From NCBI GenBank assembly GCA_964391325.1, contig CAYMJM010000014.1:1-21073 (forward strand): DNA of 21,073 nt, in the 5' to 3' direction. Both the position numbers and the translations under genes were made by a program. A model generated the notes under the pieces. The model did no database searches. It was not told the origin of the DNA and saw only the letters and a list, made by a program, of their open reading frames with translations. Each line of letters opens with the position of its first letter. Within the stretch, counting starts at the first letter, position 1. Origin of the DNA: CAYMJM01 sp964391325 (lineage in GTDB: Bacteria; Patescibacteriota; Dojkabacteria; B142; JAFGMG01). Of this stretch, positions 13,921-21,073 are shown in pieces.

Positions 13921-16900
13921 ATGAAATTAAAATTTTTCATTGCCACATTTCTTATAGTTATGTCAGCCTTTATCATACAAACGCAAGCAGGTTATACCTG
14001 CTGCGCAGTCGGTTGTGATGGAGGGCCTGGTTGCTGTGATGGGTGCGGGGATCAAACGACGTGTTCTTATGATAATACCATGTGTGCGCCAGGCACAAGA
14101 AGATGCAGCGCCGACAAACCACGCTCAGTGCCTTGCGGCCCAAGTTGCACACCGAATTGGTCATGTGGCGGTTGCCAGTGCCCTCAGGGAACTAGAACTT
14201 GCAGCGATGGCTGTGGTAGCTCTAGAACTGAGTCTTGCTCATGTTGTACTAAAAGTCCTCCTTCCCCTGTAGCATTGAATTATCCTGCTAATGGTGCCAC
14301 AGATATGGATAACGATATTACTTTAACCTGGAACCACACTTCTTCCTGGGGTCAGGGCTGTCCGACAACCCAAGCTTATACCCTTTATTTTCGCTCGAAA
14401 GGAAGTACTTGTTCCGGAGGAACGTATAGTGCAATTGGGAAAGGAACTTCTACTAACCATACTTTAAATAACCTAAACTGGAATACGGCATACTGTTGGT
14501 ACGTAGCTACATCAAATGGAGCATACACTGTTAACTCAGCAATACGTGAGTTTACCACAGCTCTTACTCCAGTACACCTAGGCACACAAGTGCTAGCTCC
14601 TAATTGCAGCAGCGGGATTTCTGGAAACGCATCTATATCAGGTACAGATAACCCAATTAGTATTGTCAGTACATATAGATTAAACTCAGGAGTACAGGGG
14701 ATTGCCCAGCTAGCTATGGCTTTTATTCCTTCAAGCGTTCAAAACGCTGATAATATTAGTGAGCAGACTGCACTTTCTGCTTCTTCACAATATTTTATGG
14801 GGATAGTAAGCATAAATCACTCAAATCCATCTGCCAGCCAATTCTATATAGTTAATAATAGCCAGTATACCGGTCCGTATACCTCTGGTAATGCAACGAC
14901 AAATGCAGGACGAGCTACATTAATGGAGATTAATCAGGGCACCAGAGTTGAAATATTAAATAACACCACTGTTCGAATAACTTGGAAAGTTAGATTTGAG
15001 GATTCGTATCCATATATTCCAGTTAATAATATCTACAGCGGGGCTTTTCACCTCTCTCCAGATGGAGACTGGTCTAACGGTTTTTGGAACTCTAATCCTA
15101 ACATTATTGGATTGGACAGAGCCTTGACCAAAGCTACGACTTGGGGAGTCAATACTGAACCTCCCAATGCAACAATCACTGGGCCGGAGGCTACTTCAGC
15201 AACTGATTTTAGTATTACGTGGGCGGTCACAGGTCGCAATCTTACACAAGCACAGGGGTATATGTGGACAACAAATACAGACCTACCTATAACCAAACTG
15301 TCACCAACTCCAACTACTAATTACAACCTCAGCACAGCGGAACCCGCAAATTTTGGAGGTAGCAACATTGGGGTTGGAGTAACCACTTTAGGAACACACG
15401 TGTATAGAATCAATTCAGATGTCGACCCTACTGAAATTATCAATACTAAAATGGCAGCTAATGATACAGCATGTAACAGAGTAGTCGTGCGAGGCACAGG
15501 TTTACCTTTAAGCAAGAGTTGGTTTCTTACAGCAAGAGGAGATGTATTTGCAACTAATATAAATGTCAATATCTTGGATGTAGAGCTGAATCCACCTTTA
15601 CCAAGTTTAAATAGATCATACAGCTATCTTTCTACCTATGTAGCCGGAGTGCAAGAGGAGCATTTATCAACGTCAACACGACAATCTAAAAATAGCTTTA
15701 TATTAGAAGCTTATGACGATTTAAATGGTAACCCCCCAATAAGTACAGGTTATACAGACTGGTACTCCTATATTTATGATTTGGTTATCAAAAATATAGG
15801 AGAAACTGCAGTCAAAGCGTTGCCAGCTATCACAGTAAACGAAGGGTCCCAATTAAACACAGTTTTCGCTGCTAACCCTTACGTCAAACAACATGTAAAA
15901 ATAAACGGGAATCTGACCATAAGACAAAACGTCAAATGCAACCTGCAAAGTATAATTTTTGTCGAAGGAAATTTATCATTAGCCCCCCATTTTGCAATAG
16001 AAGAGAGTGGAACCCCAAATCCAATGGGATGTATGTTCGTAGTTAAAGGAGATATCAATATTTCTACTGGAATAGACGCAAATGTAAATCCAATCAACTA
16101 CCCCACAAGCCAAGTGCTGGGATTAGCTACGCCAGAGGTGAAGGCAGCCAAGAAAAGTGCTTGTGGAGCAGCCTGCGCGTCAGATAATGACTGCATTGCT
16201 TATGGTACCGGAGGAGATCGTGTACAATGTATTAAAGGAGTCTGCAGTAACGTATTGTGTCCAGGCAAGGAGGAAAAAGGAACTATATGCAACTGCTTAG
16301 GAGTAGCAACTTGTGGAGAGTATTGTGGATATGGAGCAGCAGGGTTATGTGGAGATGGGATCAGTTCTTGTAGATATCTAGATTCTAAATGTCCAGAAGG
16401 CACACTAAAAACTGTGTGTTATCCAGTAGCAAGAGAGACACCAGGCTCTAGTTTTTATGACCCTGCTTTTGATGCTGAGTGGAGTACACCGAACTGCACC
16501 GTAAGAGATACGGGCAATGCCTTTATCAGAAATAACTATACTAATAAAGCTTCCTTTACAAAAAGTGCAATAGAAGCCTTATGCCGCTGGTGTGGCAATT
16601 ACTCTTTAGACCCTGGAGAAGAATGCGATCCACCCGGTACCATCGTAGATGGCCAGACCTGTGGAAGTAACTGTAAACTCATACCTCTGGCAACATGTGG
16701 AGATGGAATAAAAAATCAAGCTAGCGAGCAATGTGATTATGCAGAAGTTATTTCTTCTTGTTCGACAAACTATACGTGTGATACAAACTGTCAATGTATT
16801 TACTCCCCACCTTCGCCCATCACAGGGCCAGTAAACTATGATTTTATTCAGGCTTTTCTTATCTCAAATCAGACTTATACAACCACTGTAGACGATCGTG

Positions 16901-17124
16901 GTAACCCTAACAATGGGAAATATGATGGATTATATGTGCGTGGCTCTGTTATAGCAAACAGTGCATCACTAGGAAGAGATCTAAGGCTATTTAATAATGC
17001 AAAACAACCAGCAGAGCTTATCGAATTTGACTCCAGGTACTCCCAGATTTTTAAGGAAGATCTTTCCAGATATAGCTACTCTATTAGGGAAAAAGGTTAT
17101 ATCAATAAATTGCAAGCTAAGTAG
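13921..17124 (+). CDS. Large secreted cysteine-rich protein, candidate pilus-associated adhesin
   Basis: A 1067-aa secreted protein. The order is: signal peptide (1-23, cut after QTQA), a segment with about 19 cysteines (25-110), a fibronectin type III-like domain (113-215), a long beta-rich region (216-650), a bactofilin-like polymer-forming stretch (about 655-705, KINGNLTIRQNV and FVEGNLSL), a second cysteine-rich region (745-960), and a C-terminal part (about 1000-1067, GLYVRGSVIANS, LFDSRY-like FDSRYSQIF). The second Cys region contains DUF4215-like repeats (CGNYSLDPGEECD, CGDGIKNQASEQCD). There is no C-terminal membrane helix or LPXTG. It converges on the pilX-like gene, where PilY1 sits in proteobacterial loci. 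Role as adhesin is inference; the gene itself is certain. Confidence 0.8.
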   Translation: MKLKFFIATFLIVMSAFIIQTQAGYTCCAVGCDGGPGCCDGCGDQTTCSYDNTMCAPGTRRCSADKPRSVPCGPSCTPNWSCGGCQCPQGTRTCSDGCGSSRTESCSCCTKSPPSPVALNYPANGATDMDNDITLTWNHTSSWGQGCPTTQAYTLYFRSKGSTCSGGTYSAIGKGTSTNHTLNNLNWNTAYCWYVATSNGAYTVNSAIREFTTALTPVHLGTQVLAPNCSSGISGNASISGTDNPISIVSTYRLNSGVQGIAQLAMAFIPSSVQNADNISEQTALSASSQYFMGIVSINHSNPSASQFYIVNNSQYTGPYTSGNATTNAGRATLMEINQGTRVEILNNTTVRITWKVRFEDSYPYIPVNNIYSGAFHLSPDGDWSNGFWNSNPNIIGLDRALTKATTWGVNTEPPNATITGPEATSATDFSITWAVTGRNLTQAQGYMWTTNTDLPITKLSPTPTTNYNLSTAEPANFGGSNIGVGVTTLGTHVYRINSDVDPTEIINTKMAANDTACNRVVVRGTGLPLSKSWFLTARGDVFATNINVNILDVELNPPLPSLNRSYSYLSTYVAGVQEEHLSTSTRQSKNSFILEAYDDLNGNPPISTGYTDWYSYIYDLVIKNIGETAVKALPAITVNEGSQLNTVFAANPYVKQHVKINGNLTIRQNVKCNLQSIIFVEGNLSLAPHFAIEESGTPNPMGCMFVVKGDINISTGIDANVNPINYPTSQVLGLATPEVKAAKKSACGAACASDNDCIAYGTGGDRVQCIKGVCSNVLCPGKEEKGTICNCLGVATCGEYCGYGAAGLCGDGISSCRYLDSKCPEGTLKTVCYPVARETPGSSFYDPAFDAEWSTPNCTVRDTGNAFIRNNYTNKASFTKSAIEALCRWCGNYSLDPGEECDPPGTIVDGQTCGSNCKLIPLATCGDGIKNQASEQCDYAEVISSCSTNYTCDTNCQCIYSPPSPITGPVNYDFIQAFLISNQTYTTTVDDRGNPNNGKYDGLYVRGSVIANSASLGRDLRLFNNAKQPAELIEFDSRYSQIFKEDLSRYSYSIREKGYINKLQAK

Positions 17125-17134
17125 CCTGAGCAAA

Positions 17135-17983
17135 TTACTTCGAAATCTTAGTTTCGGTTCGCAATACATAGTTTAGAATCTCCGGCTCAAATCCTGCTAA
17201 TGGAATCTGAGTAACGAGAACTGGGGCAGAAGAGGGTGCAGTGTTATCTTGATAGTAACTTATGCCTTCTACTTCTCTGATTTGGTCAGGAAAGGAGCTG
17301 TTCTCTCCACGAACACTTAACTGGGTTAATATGCCATCCTTCATGAGAGGCTTCACTTTTAAGAATAATGGTTTATCTGTAAACTCCAAAGCGTTTCCAA
17401 TATTCAGCATAACTTCATTTCTATTTGGATCATTCACTACAAATTCAAAGATATGGTGGCTTGGACTGGTTCCGCTTGATGTAAATATACCTTCTTTATC
17501 ATACACGTCCTTATAAGCTGCATACTCATCTCCTCGCTGAAATTCTAAAGTAAATTCAAGTGCAACTTGACCAGTCCAGGAAAAAGTAATATCGTCTCTA
17601 TATGTCTCATTAAGGATTACTTTAAAAGTTTCATCTTTACCCAGATCAAAACTCTCAACTACATTGGTATCATCTATGGTAACTTTAGTAACCAAATTTC
17701 CGTCAATAAAATCGCACTGAAAACCCAACTCAGACGCACCAGTACAATTTAGGTTTGAATCATTAACTATCTCATTAAGATCTACTGAAACATCAGCATA
17801 CTTGTCTAAAATACCATTTATTTTCTCCTCTGATTTGTTATACGAAGCCTCGTACTCTCGGGAGCTAACACTTTGTTCTACATCTCTGGTAACTACCGCA
17901 ACAATCCCAATCACAATTATTGATAACAGCATCAAAACCATAATCACTACAACTAAAATTTGAGCTTCAACTCCTCTTTTCAT
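17135..17983 (-). CDS. PilX-like type IV pilus accessory protein
   Basis: A 282-aa protein with a short basic start (MKRG) followed at once by a long membrane helix (residues 8-32, ILVVVIMVLMLLSIIVIGIVAVV) and then an extracytoplasmic domain. PilX proteins share this layout and often lack the strict prepilin E5 motif; here a Gly-Val junction exists but Glu is at +2. After the helix come TRDVEQSVSSREYEASYNKSEEKI, similar to the alpha-helical spine of PilX. It is the last gene of the minor-pilin row, 26 bases after the PilW-like gene, and converges on the 1067-aa secreted protein with 10 bases between. Confidence 0.7.
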   Translation of the reverse strand: MKRGVEAQILVVVIMVLMLLSIIVIGIVAVVTRDVEQSVSSREYEASYNKSEEKINGILDKYADVSVDLNEIVNDSNLNCTGASELGFQCDFIDGNLVTKVTIDDTNVVESFDLGKDETFKVILNETYRDDITFSWTGQVALEFTLEFQRGDEYAAYKDVYDKEGIFTSSGTSPSHHIFEFVVNDPNRNEVMLNIGNALEFTDKPLFLKVKPLMKDGILTQLSVRGENSSFPDQIREVEGISYYQDNTAPSSAPVLVTQIPLAGFEPEILNYVLRTETKISK

Positions 17984-18009
17984 TATTTTTAAAGTAATAT
18001 ATATGAGTT

Positions 18010-18531
18010 CTAAATTCCGTAATTTCTAGTTGATATAGCAATCTGCCTTACTTGATTATTAATTTCATATTTAGAATCCTTATGAGAAACTACCAAGGTT
18101 AATAATATTGATTTTTTAGCCGGAGAATCAGAGAGACCTTCTTCAAAGGAAAACTGATCCAGCCTGATAGCCTCTGACATTCCTTCAATGATATTCCCAT
18201 TTTTATCTTTTTTGCATACATAGGGATCCTTTCCCTCTCTTTGGCATGTGGTCCAAATAAACATATCATGCAAGTATACTTCACACATTGCTGTTTCTCC
18301 CTCTCCCTCACAACTTTCTACGAATCTTGCATTTCGAATGTCCTTTTCAATTTTAGTCACCAGATTATTTTGTTCTTCCCGGACAAAAGATCTAGCAAAT
18401 GATTTGCGGGCAATATCCAGTGTCAAAAATAACACATTGGTTAGCATTACCATAATGATCGTAACAATAGCCAACGTAATTAGAATTTCAAGTAGAGAAT
18501 AAGCTTTGATTTTCTTTCTAAAAATTTTCAC
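18010..18531 (-). CDS. PilW-like pseudopilin
   Basis: A prepilin with the class III leader form: KIKA | YSLLEILITLAIV, where Glu is at +5 and the cleavage site has Ala at -1 instead of Gly. The mature protein has the usual hydrophobic N-terminal helix and a C-terminal domain with four cysteines. The GTG at 18531 gives a typical 10-residue leader (MKIFRKKIKA); a TTG at 18543 would add four residues. It overlaps the PilV-like gene upstream by 14 bases (26 with the longer start). Assignment to PilW rests on gene order and helix type, as these proteins diverge fast. Confidence 0.78.
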   Translation of the reverse strand: MKIFRKKIKAYSLLEILITLAIVTIIMVMLTNVLFLTLDIARKSFARSFVREEQNNLVTKIEKDIRNARFVESCEGEGETAMCEVYLHDMFIWTTCQREGKDPYVCKKDKNGNIIEGMSEAIRLDQFSFEEGLSDSPAKKSILLTLVVSHKDSKYEINNQVRQIAISTRNYGI

Positions 18532-19027
18532 TTCTATAAGCAATTAACTCTCGACTTTCAAAATTATCGAGTGCTCTAAAAATTAATTTAGAGGTAATTT
18601 CATAAAATAAATTGTTTGTGCTTGGATTAAGCTTGGTTTCTATAATTACCTGGTTGCAGATTAAATCATTATTCTCAGTGCCCAAATCTACATAATAGGG
18701 AGAATTTATATCGCAGTTATTCTCATCAACAACCTGACTGCCTGATATCTGTGTGAGCTGTATACCAGGAGCAGATGTAATGGCGAAGTACAAAATATCT
18801 CCATTTTGCATTACCGGTAAACTTAGATCAGCTGGCGATTTCGCATACTCTAGAGAACGAAGCTGGATACCTACTGCACGGTCTTCAACTTCATTACGCT
18901 TTACCTGCTTCATACCTCTGACTGTTACACCCACAATGGTGATCATAGTAAATGCAAGTATAGCAAGTACAGTTAGAACCTCAACCAGCCCAGTCCCATC
19001 AGTTTTTCTCTTGCAGATTGACCGCAT
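18518..19027 (-). CDS. PilV-like pseudopilin
   Basis: A 169-aa prepilin. The leader MRSICKRKTDG ends at a Gly, and TGLVEVLTVLAILAF follows with Glu at +5, a proper cleavage site for prepilin peptidase. The VEVL form after the site recalls PilV/GspI proteins (usually IEVL). The C-terminal domain has a DNNC-like pair of cysteines. It overlaps the FimU-like gene by 29 bases and the PilW-like gene by 14-26, so these genes are translated from one message. Confidence 0.78.
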   Translation of the reverse strand: MRSICKRKTDGTGLVEVLTVLAILAFTMITIVGVTVRGMKQVKRNEVEDRAVGIQLRSLEYAKSPADLSLPVMQNGDILYFAITSAPGIQLTQISGSQVVDENNCDINSPYYVDLGTENNDLICNQVIIETKLNPSTNNLFYEITSKLIFRALDNFESRELIAYRSENF

Positions 19028-19610
19028 TGCTATCTACATTAAAAATAATATTTTTCCTATATCCAATGGATGTATGATATATAGTAACATTACAATCCGT
19101 ATCATTCCCTGCTGCTATAGAAGAAAGGCTTTCGGATGCTGATGTTAGTACATCACCGGTAGAATACTCAAACAGAACTGCCTTACAATCTGCACCATAA
19201 TTGATTTTAGGATCGCTTAGGTTAATAAGAGTTGTACCCGAGTTGTATTTTACACAGCAGAAATTGGAAACTGTACTTATTCGGGTAGACAGACACTTGA
19301 TTGTTTGAAATCTGTTATTTTCGAAATAATAACCTACTGCATCTGGCACAAAATCATGAGTAGGAATTTCACTGCAAGAAGTAGATGAACCTGTCGTCAG
19401 TAAATTAAGTTCAGTTGGGGTATATACATTATGCCGCGCTTTGCTTATATCTGTCTTAGATTGAGAAATAAAATCCGTAGCCGTTCTATTAACTTTTGAG
19501 GTTTCCTTAAGCCCTATTAATGCTGAAATACCAATTGTAATCAAAACCGCAGTAATAATCATTACAAAAAGTAATTCTATTAATGTGAATGCTTTTGTAT
19601 TCTTGTGCAT
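18999..19610 (-). CDS. FimU/GspH-like pseudopilin
   Basis: A 203-aa prepilin with the leader MHKNTKA and mature start FTLIELLFVMIITAVLITIG. Glu is at +5 and Ala, not Gly, is at -1. The length and the position at the head of the minor-pilin row suggest FimU or GspH type. The C-terminal domain has at least six cysteines (SCSE, KCLS, FCCV, DCKA, DCNV), more than usual, suggesting several disulfides. It lies 30 bases after the prepilin peptidase gene. Confidence 0.8.
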   Translation of the reverse strand: MHKNTKAFTLIELLFVMIITAVLITIGISALIGLKETSKVNRTATDFISQSKTDISKARHNVYTPTELNLLTTGSSTSCSEIPTHDFVPDAVGYYFENNRFQTIKCLSTRISTVSNFCCVKYNSGTTLINLSDPKINYGADCKAVLFEYSTGDVLTSASESLSSIAAGNDTDCNVTIYHTSIGYRKNIIFNVDSNAVNLQEKN

Positions 19611-19640
19611 ATTTCATTCTAAAGTTCCCAACCATTCAAG

Positions 19641-20417
19641 TCAATTCAACACCAGCCAATTCCATATATTCATCCCCCAAATGTATCCGATACACCACCC
19701 TAAAAATAGAAACGGTACTAGAGGGACCTTATACTCTTTCATGTCCACTCTCATAATTATAACTAGTAGGAGTGATATTAAAGCTGCGATGAAAATTGCA
19801 GCTTCAAAAGCTATAAATAATTCTATAGCTCTGAGAGTCAAAGCAACTGCTAACATTATCATATAATCGCCGGCTCCAAACACTTGTTTTTTATACATTC
19901 TACTGATAAGTGCTATTAAAACAATTGGTACTATAAGAGCCAGGAACCAGCCCTTAGTTAATAATGAAGACTCCCATATCAAATGGTAAAGATTAAAAAT
20001 CAACCCTACAAATAATAATAAAATGACCCCCATTAATGGAATTTCCAGATTCCATAAGTCATATAAGGAAAGATAGAGAAATAAAGAAATATATACAATC
20101 AAAAGAAATAAGCCAGGAACGGAAAGAGTAGAGGACAAAAACAATTGAAGAGATAGAACAAAAATAATTCCAGTAAATATCTCTCCCATGGCATATTTAG
20201 CAGACACCTTTTTCTTGCAATATCTGCACTCGCCTCCCAGATATAGATAACTAAAAACAGGAATTAGATCATACCATCTCAGTTGCTTATGGCAGTGTCT
20301 ACACTGCGAATGTCCCCATAAAGCTCTTAAACTTATGCCCCGGATTACCAGCACATTCATAAAACTTCCCCACAAAAGCCCTAATATAAAAACGAAGACA
20401 AATAACATTTCTTCCAT
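19641..20417 (-). CDS. pilD: Prepilin peptidase (PilD/GspO family)
   Basis: A 258-aa aspartic membrane protease that removes the leader from prepilins and usually methylates the new N-terminus. Both catalytic aspartates are present: D120 in LYDLWNLEIP and D184 in GAGD (181-184). The N-terminal cytoplasmic domain retains the zinc-binding CRHC and CRYC pairs (C39, C42, C64, C67), so the methylase part looks complete. About eight hydrophobic helices are visible. It stands directly before three of its own substrates and after a terminator that separates it from the major prepilin. Confidence 0.95.
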   Translation of the reverse strand: MEEMLFVFVFILGLLWGSFMNVLVIRGISLRALWGHSQCRHCHKQLRWYDLIPVFSYLYLGGECRYCKKKVSAKYAMGEIFTGIIFVLSLQLFLSSTLSVPGLFLLIVYISLFLYLSLYDLWNLEIPLMGVILLLFVGLIFNLYHLIWESSLLTKGWFLALIVPIVLIALISRMYKKQVFGAGDYMIMLAVALTLRAIELFIAFEAAIFIAALISLLLVIIMRVDMKEYKVPLVPFLFLGWCIGYIWGMNIWNWLVLN

Positions 20418-20444
20418 ATTTTATTTCTATAAGTTAACAGGGAC

Positions 20445-20450
20445 AGTATA
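20445..20450 (-). promoter_or_regulatory. Possible -10 box of the pilD-minor pilin operon
   Basis: Minus-strand TATACT lies about 30 bases upstream of the pilD start and downstream of the pilin terminator, so a separate promoter is needed here. The expected -35 position is a poor match. Confidence 0.3.
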
Positions 20451-20473
20451 ACGGAAATACATCAAGGCTGAAA

Positions 20474-20504
20474 TAAAAAAAAGGCCTACATTAAGTAAGC
20501 CTTT
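20474..20504 (-). terminator. Intrinsic terminator after the prepilin gene
   Basis: On the minus strand AAAGGC (plus 20499-20504) pairs with GCCTTT (plus 20480-20485), extended by TAC/GTA after one mismatch, and is followed by a long run of T. It lies 20 bases past the prepilin stop codon and would isolate the prepilin message from pilD. Confidence 0.8.
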
Positions 20505-20523
20505 CTAACCTTAAGTCCACTTA

Positions 20524-20991
20524 TTATTGAATATAGTCTTGCCCAATATTTTCTTCGCAAGAGTGAGTTGTAGACGTTCCCAACTCAAACCAGTTACCAT
20601 TCTCCAGCAACGCTCCCAGAATATAACCGTCAGAACCTAGGATCTCATTACTATAGCAATATCGTGTTGTTTGAGAATCAGTATCGCTACCAGGTGTTGT
20701 TACATTTTCAGATACAGGTATCTCAATAACATTTCCTGAAGGAGGTTCAGGGGTAAGGGAGAATTTATTTGTACCGCTATCATAAACTATATCTTTCGGG
20801 TATGCATTTTCTCTTGCCAGATAATCTGCTATTCCTACTCTTAAATTATCTACCATCTCTTGTCTTTGAGAGTCCCGTGATGCTCTTAAGGCGAGAGAAA
20901 CACCAAAACCTGCTAAAGCTATAAGGATAGCAATTATAGCCATTGCTACCAGCAATTCAACTAGTGTGAATGCTCTAAGGCGCTTATTCAT
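20524..20991 (-). CDS. Type IV prepilin, candidate major pilin
   Basis: A 155-aa prepilin with a short basic leader MNKRLRA and the mature start FTLVELLVAMAIIAILIALAG; Glu is at +5 and Ala at -1. After the helix comes DSQRQEMVDNLRVGIADYLARENAYP, the spine typical of major pilins. Two cysteines lie in the C-terminal domain (RYCYS and HSCEE) and could form the D-region disulfide. Its own promoter and strong terminator suggest it is expressed separately and more highly than the minor pilins, so I favour a major pilin, though another pilin gene could lie outside the window. Confidence 0.85.
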   Translation of the reverse strand: MNKRLRAFTLVELLVAMAIIAILIALAGFGVSLALRASRDSQRQEMVDNLRVGIADYLARENAYPKDIVYDSGTNKFSLTPEPPSGNVIEIPVSENVTTPGSDTDSQTTRYCYSNEILGSDGYILGALLENGNWFELGTSTTHSCEENIGQDYIQ

Positions 20992-21032
20992 TTATACAAA
21001 AATAATAAATAAAATTAGACAAACTGACCTAT

Positions 21033-21038
21033 ATTATA
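21033..21038 (-). promoter_or_regulatory. -10 box of the prepilin gene
   Basis: Minus-strand TATAAT, a perfect -10 hexamer, lies about 42 bases upstream of the prepilin ATG. No clear -35 box is present 17 bases further upstream. The leader is AT-rich and lacks a Shine-Dalgarno sequence. Confidence 0.5.
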
Positions 21039-21073
21039 TATTGGCCAGTAAATAGCTATTGCTAAAAATGCTA

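Noticed and set aside
13921..17124. Many N-x-S/T sequons suggesting N-glycosylation of the large secreted protein
   Set aside because: Asn, Ser and Thr are abundant in this protein so sequons are expected by chance, and no oligosaccharyltransferase gene is visible.
17141..17155. Hairpin CGAAA-TCTTAG-TTTCG as a terminator between the convergent genes
   Set aside because: The 5-bp stem is AT-rich, lies inside the pilX-like coding region and lacks a T tract.
18753..19142. 129-aa open frame on the plus strand
   Set aside because: It runs antisense across two overlapping pseudopilin genes that carry proper prepilin cleavage sites.
1..21073. Alternative genetic code with TGA as glycine
   Set aside because: uppP, nusB and recG end in TGA at their normal lengths, and TGA takes part in ATGA gene overlaps, so TGA is a stop here.
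1..21073. CRISPR arrays, insertion sequences or prophage genes
   Set aside because: No regularly spaced direct repeats, transposase or integrase motifs, or phage structural genes were seen.

Overview
This AT-rich window looks like a chromosomal segment of a Candidate Phyla Radiation (Patescibacteria) bacterium. The evidence is indirect: tightly packed and overlapping genes, almost no Shine-Dalgarno sequences, a cysteine-free ribosomal protein L32, exported proteins of the kind common in that group, and a type IV pilus locus with pilM, pilN and pilO but no pilP or pilQ beside them, as expected for a cell without a classical outer membrane. TGA acts as a stop codon (uppP, nusB and recG all end in TGA at the expected length), so code 25 lineages such as Gracilibacteria are unlikely. 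I cannot assign a class from sequence alone.

Layout. Positions 1-87 carry a serine tRNA on the minus strand. Positions 243-4456 hold envelope and accessory genes: an orphan Cys-motif protein, a DsbA-like membrane-anchored thiol oxidoreductase, an unlisted 35-aa minus-strand mini-gene with its own terminator, a translationally coupled pair of exported proteins resembling a WxL / WxL-interacting-protein pair, a small extracytoplasmic protein with two CX3C motifs, and a 34-aa membrane peptide directly upstream of recG. Positions 4458-10348 are housekeeping: recG, uppP, a SpoU methyltransferase, rsmD, rpmF (L32), nusB, rnc, rpsP and khpA, mostly overlapping or a few bases apart.

Positions 10361-21000 are devoted largely to a type IV pilus. 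On the minus strand lie pilM-pilN-pilO (12732 to 10361) and, further right, a major-type prepilin, a prepilin peptidase, three pseudopilins (FimU/GspH-, PilV- and PilW-like) and a PilX-like protein. Between these two blocks, on the plus strand, is a three-gene unit: two small bitopic proteins and a 1067-aa secreted protein rich in cysteines. It sits where a PilY1 tip adhesin would follow pilX in proteobacterial minor-pilin operons. I infer, without proof, that it is a pilus-associated surface adhesin, and that the DsbA-like protein could help oxidise its many cysteines. This is the most interesting part of the window.
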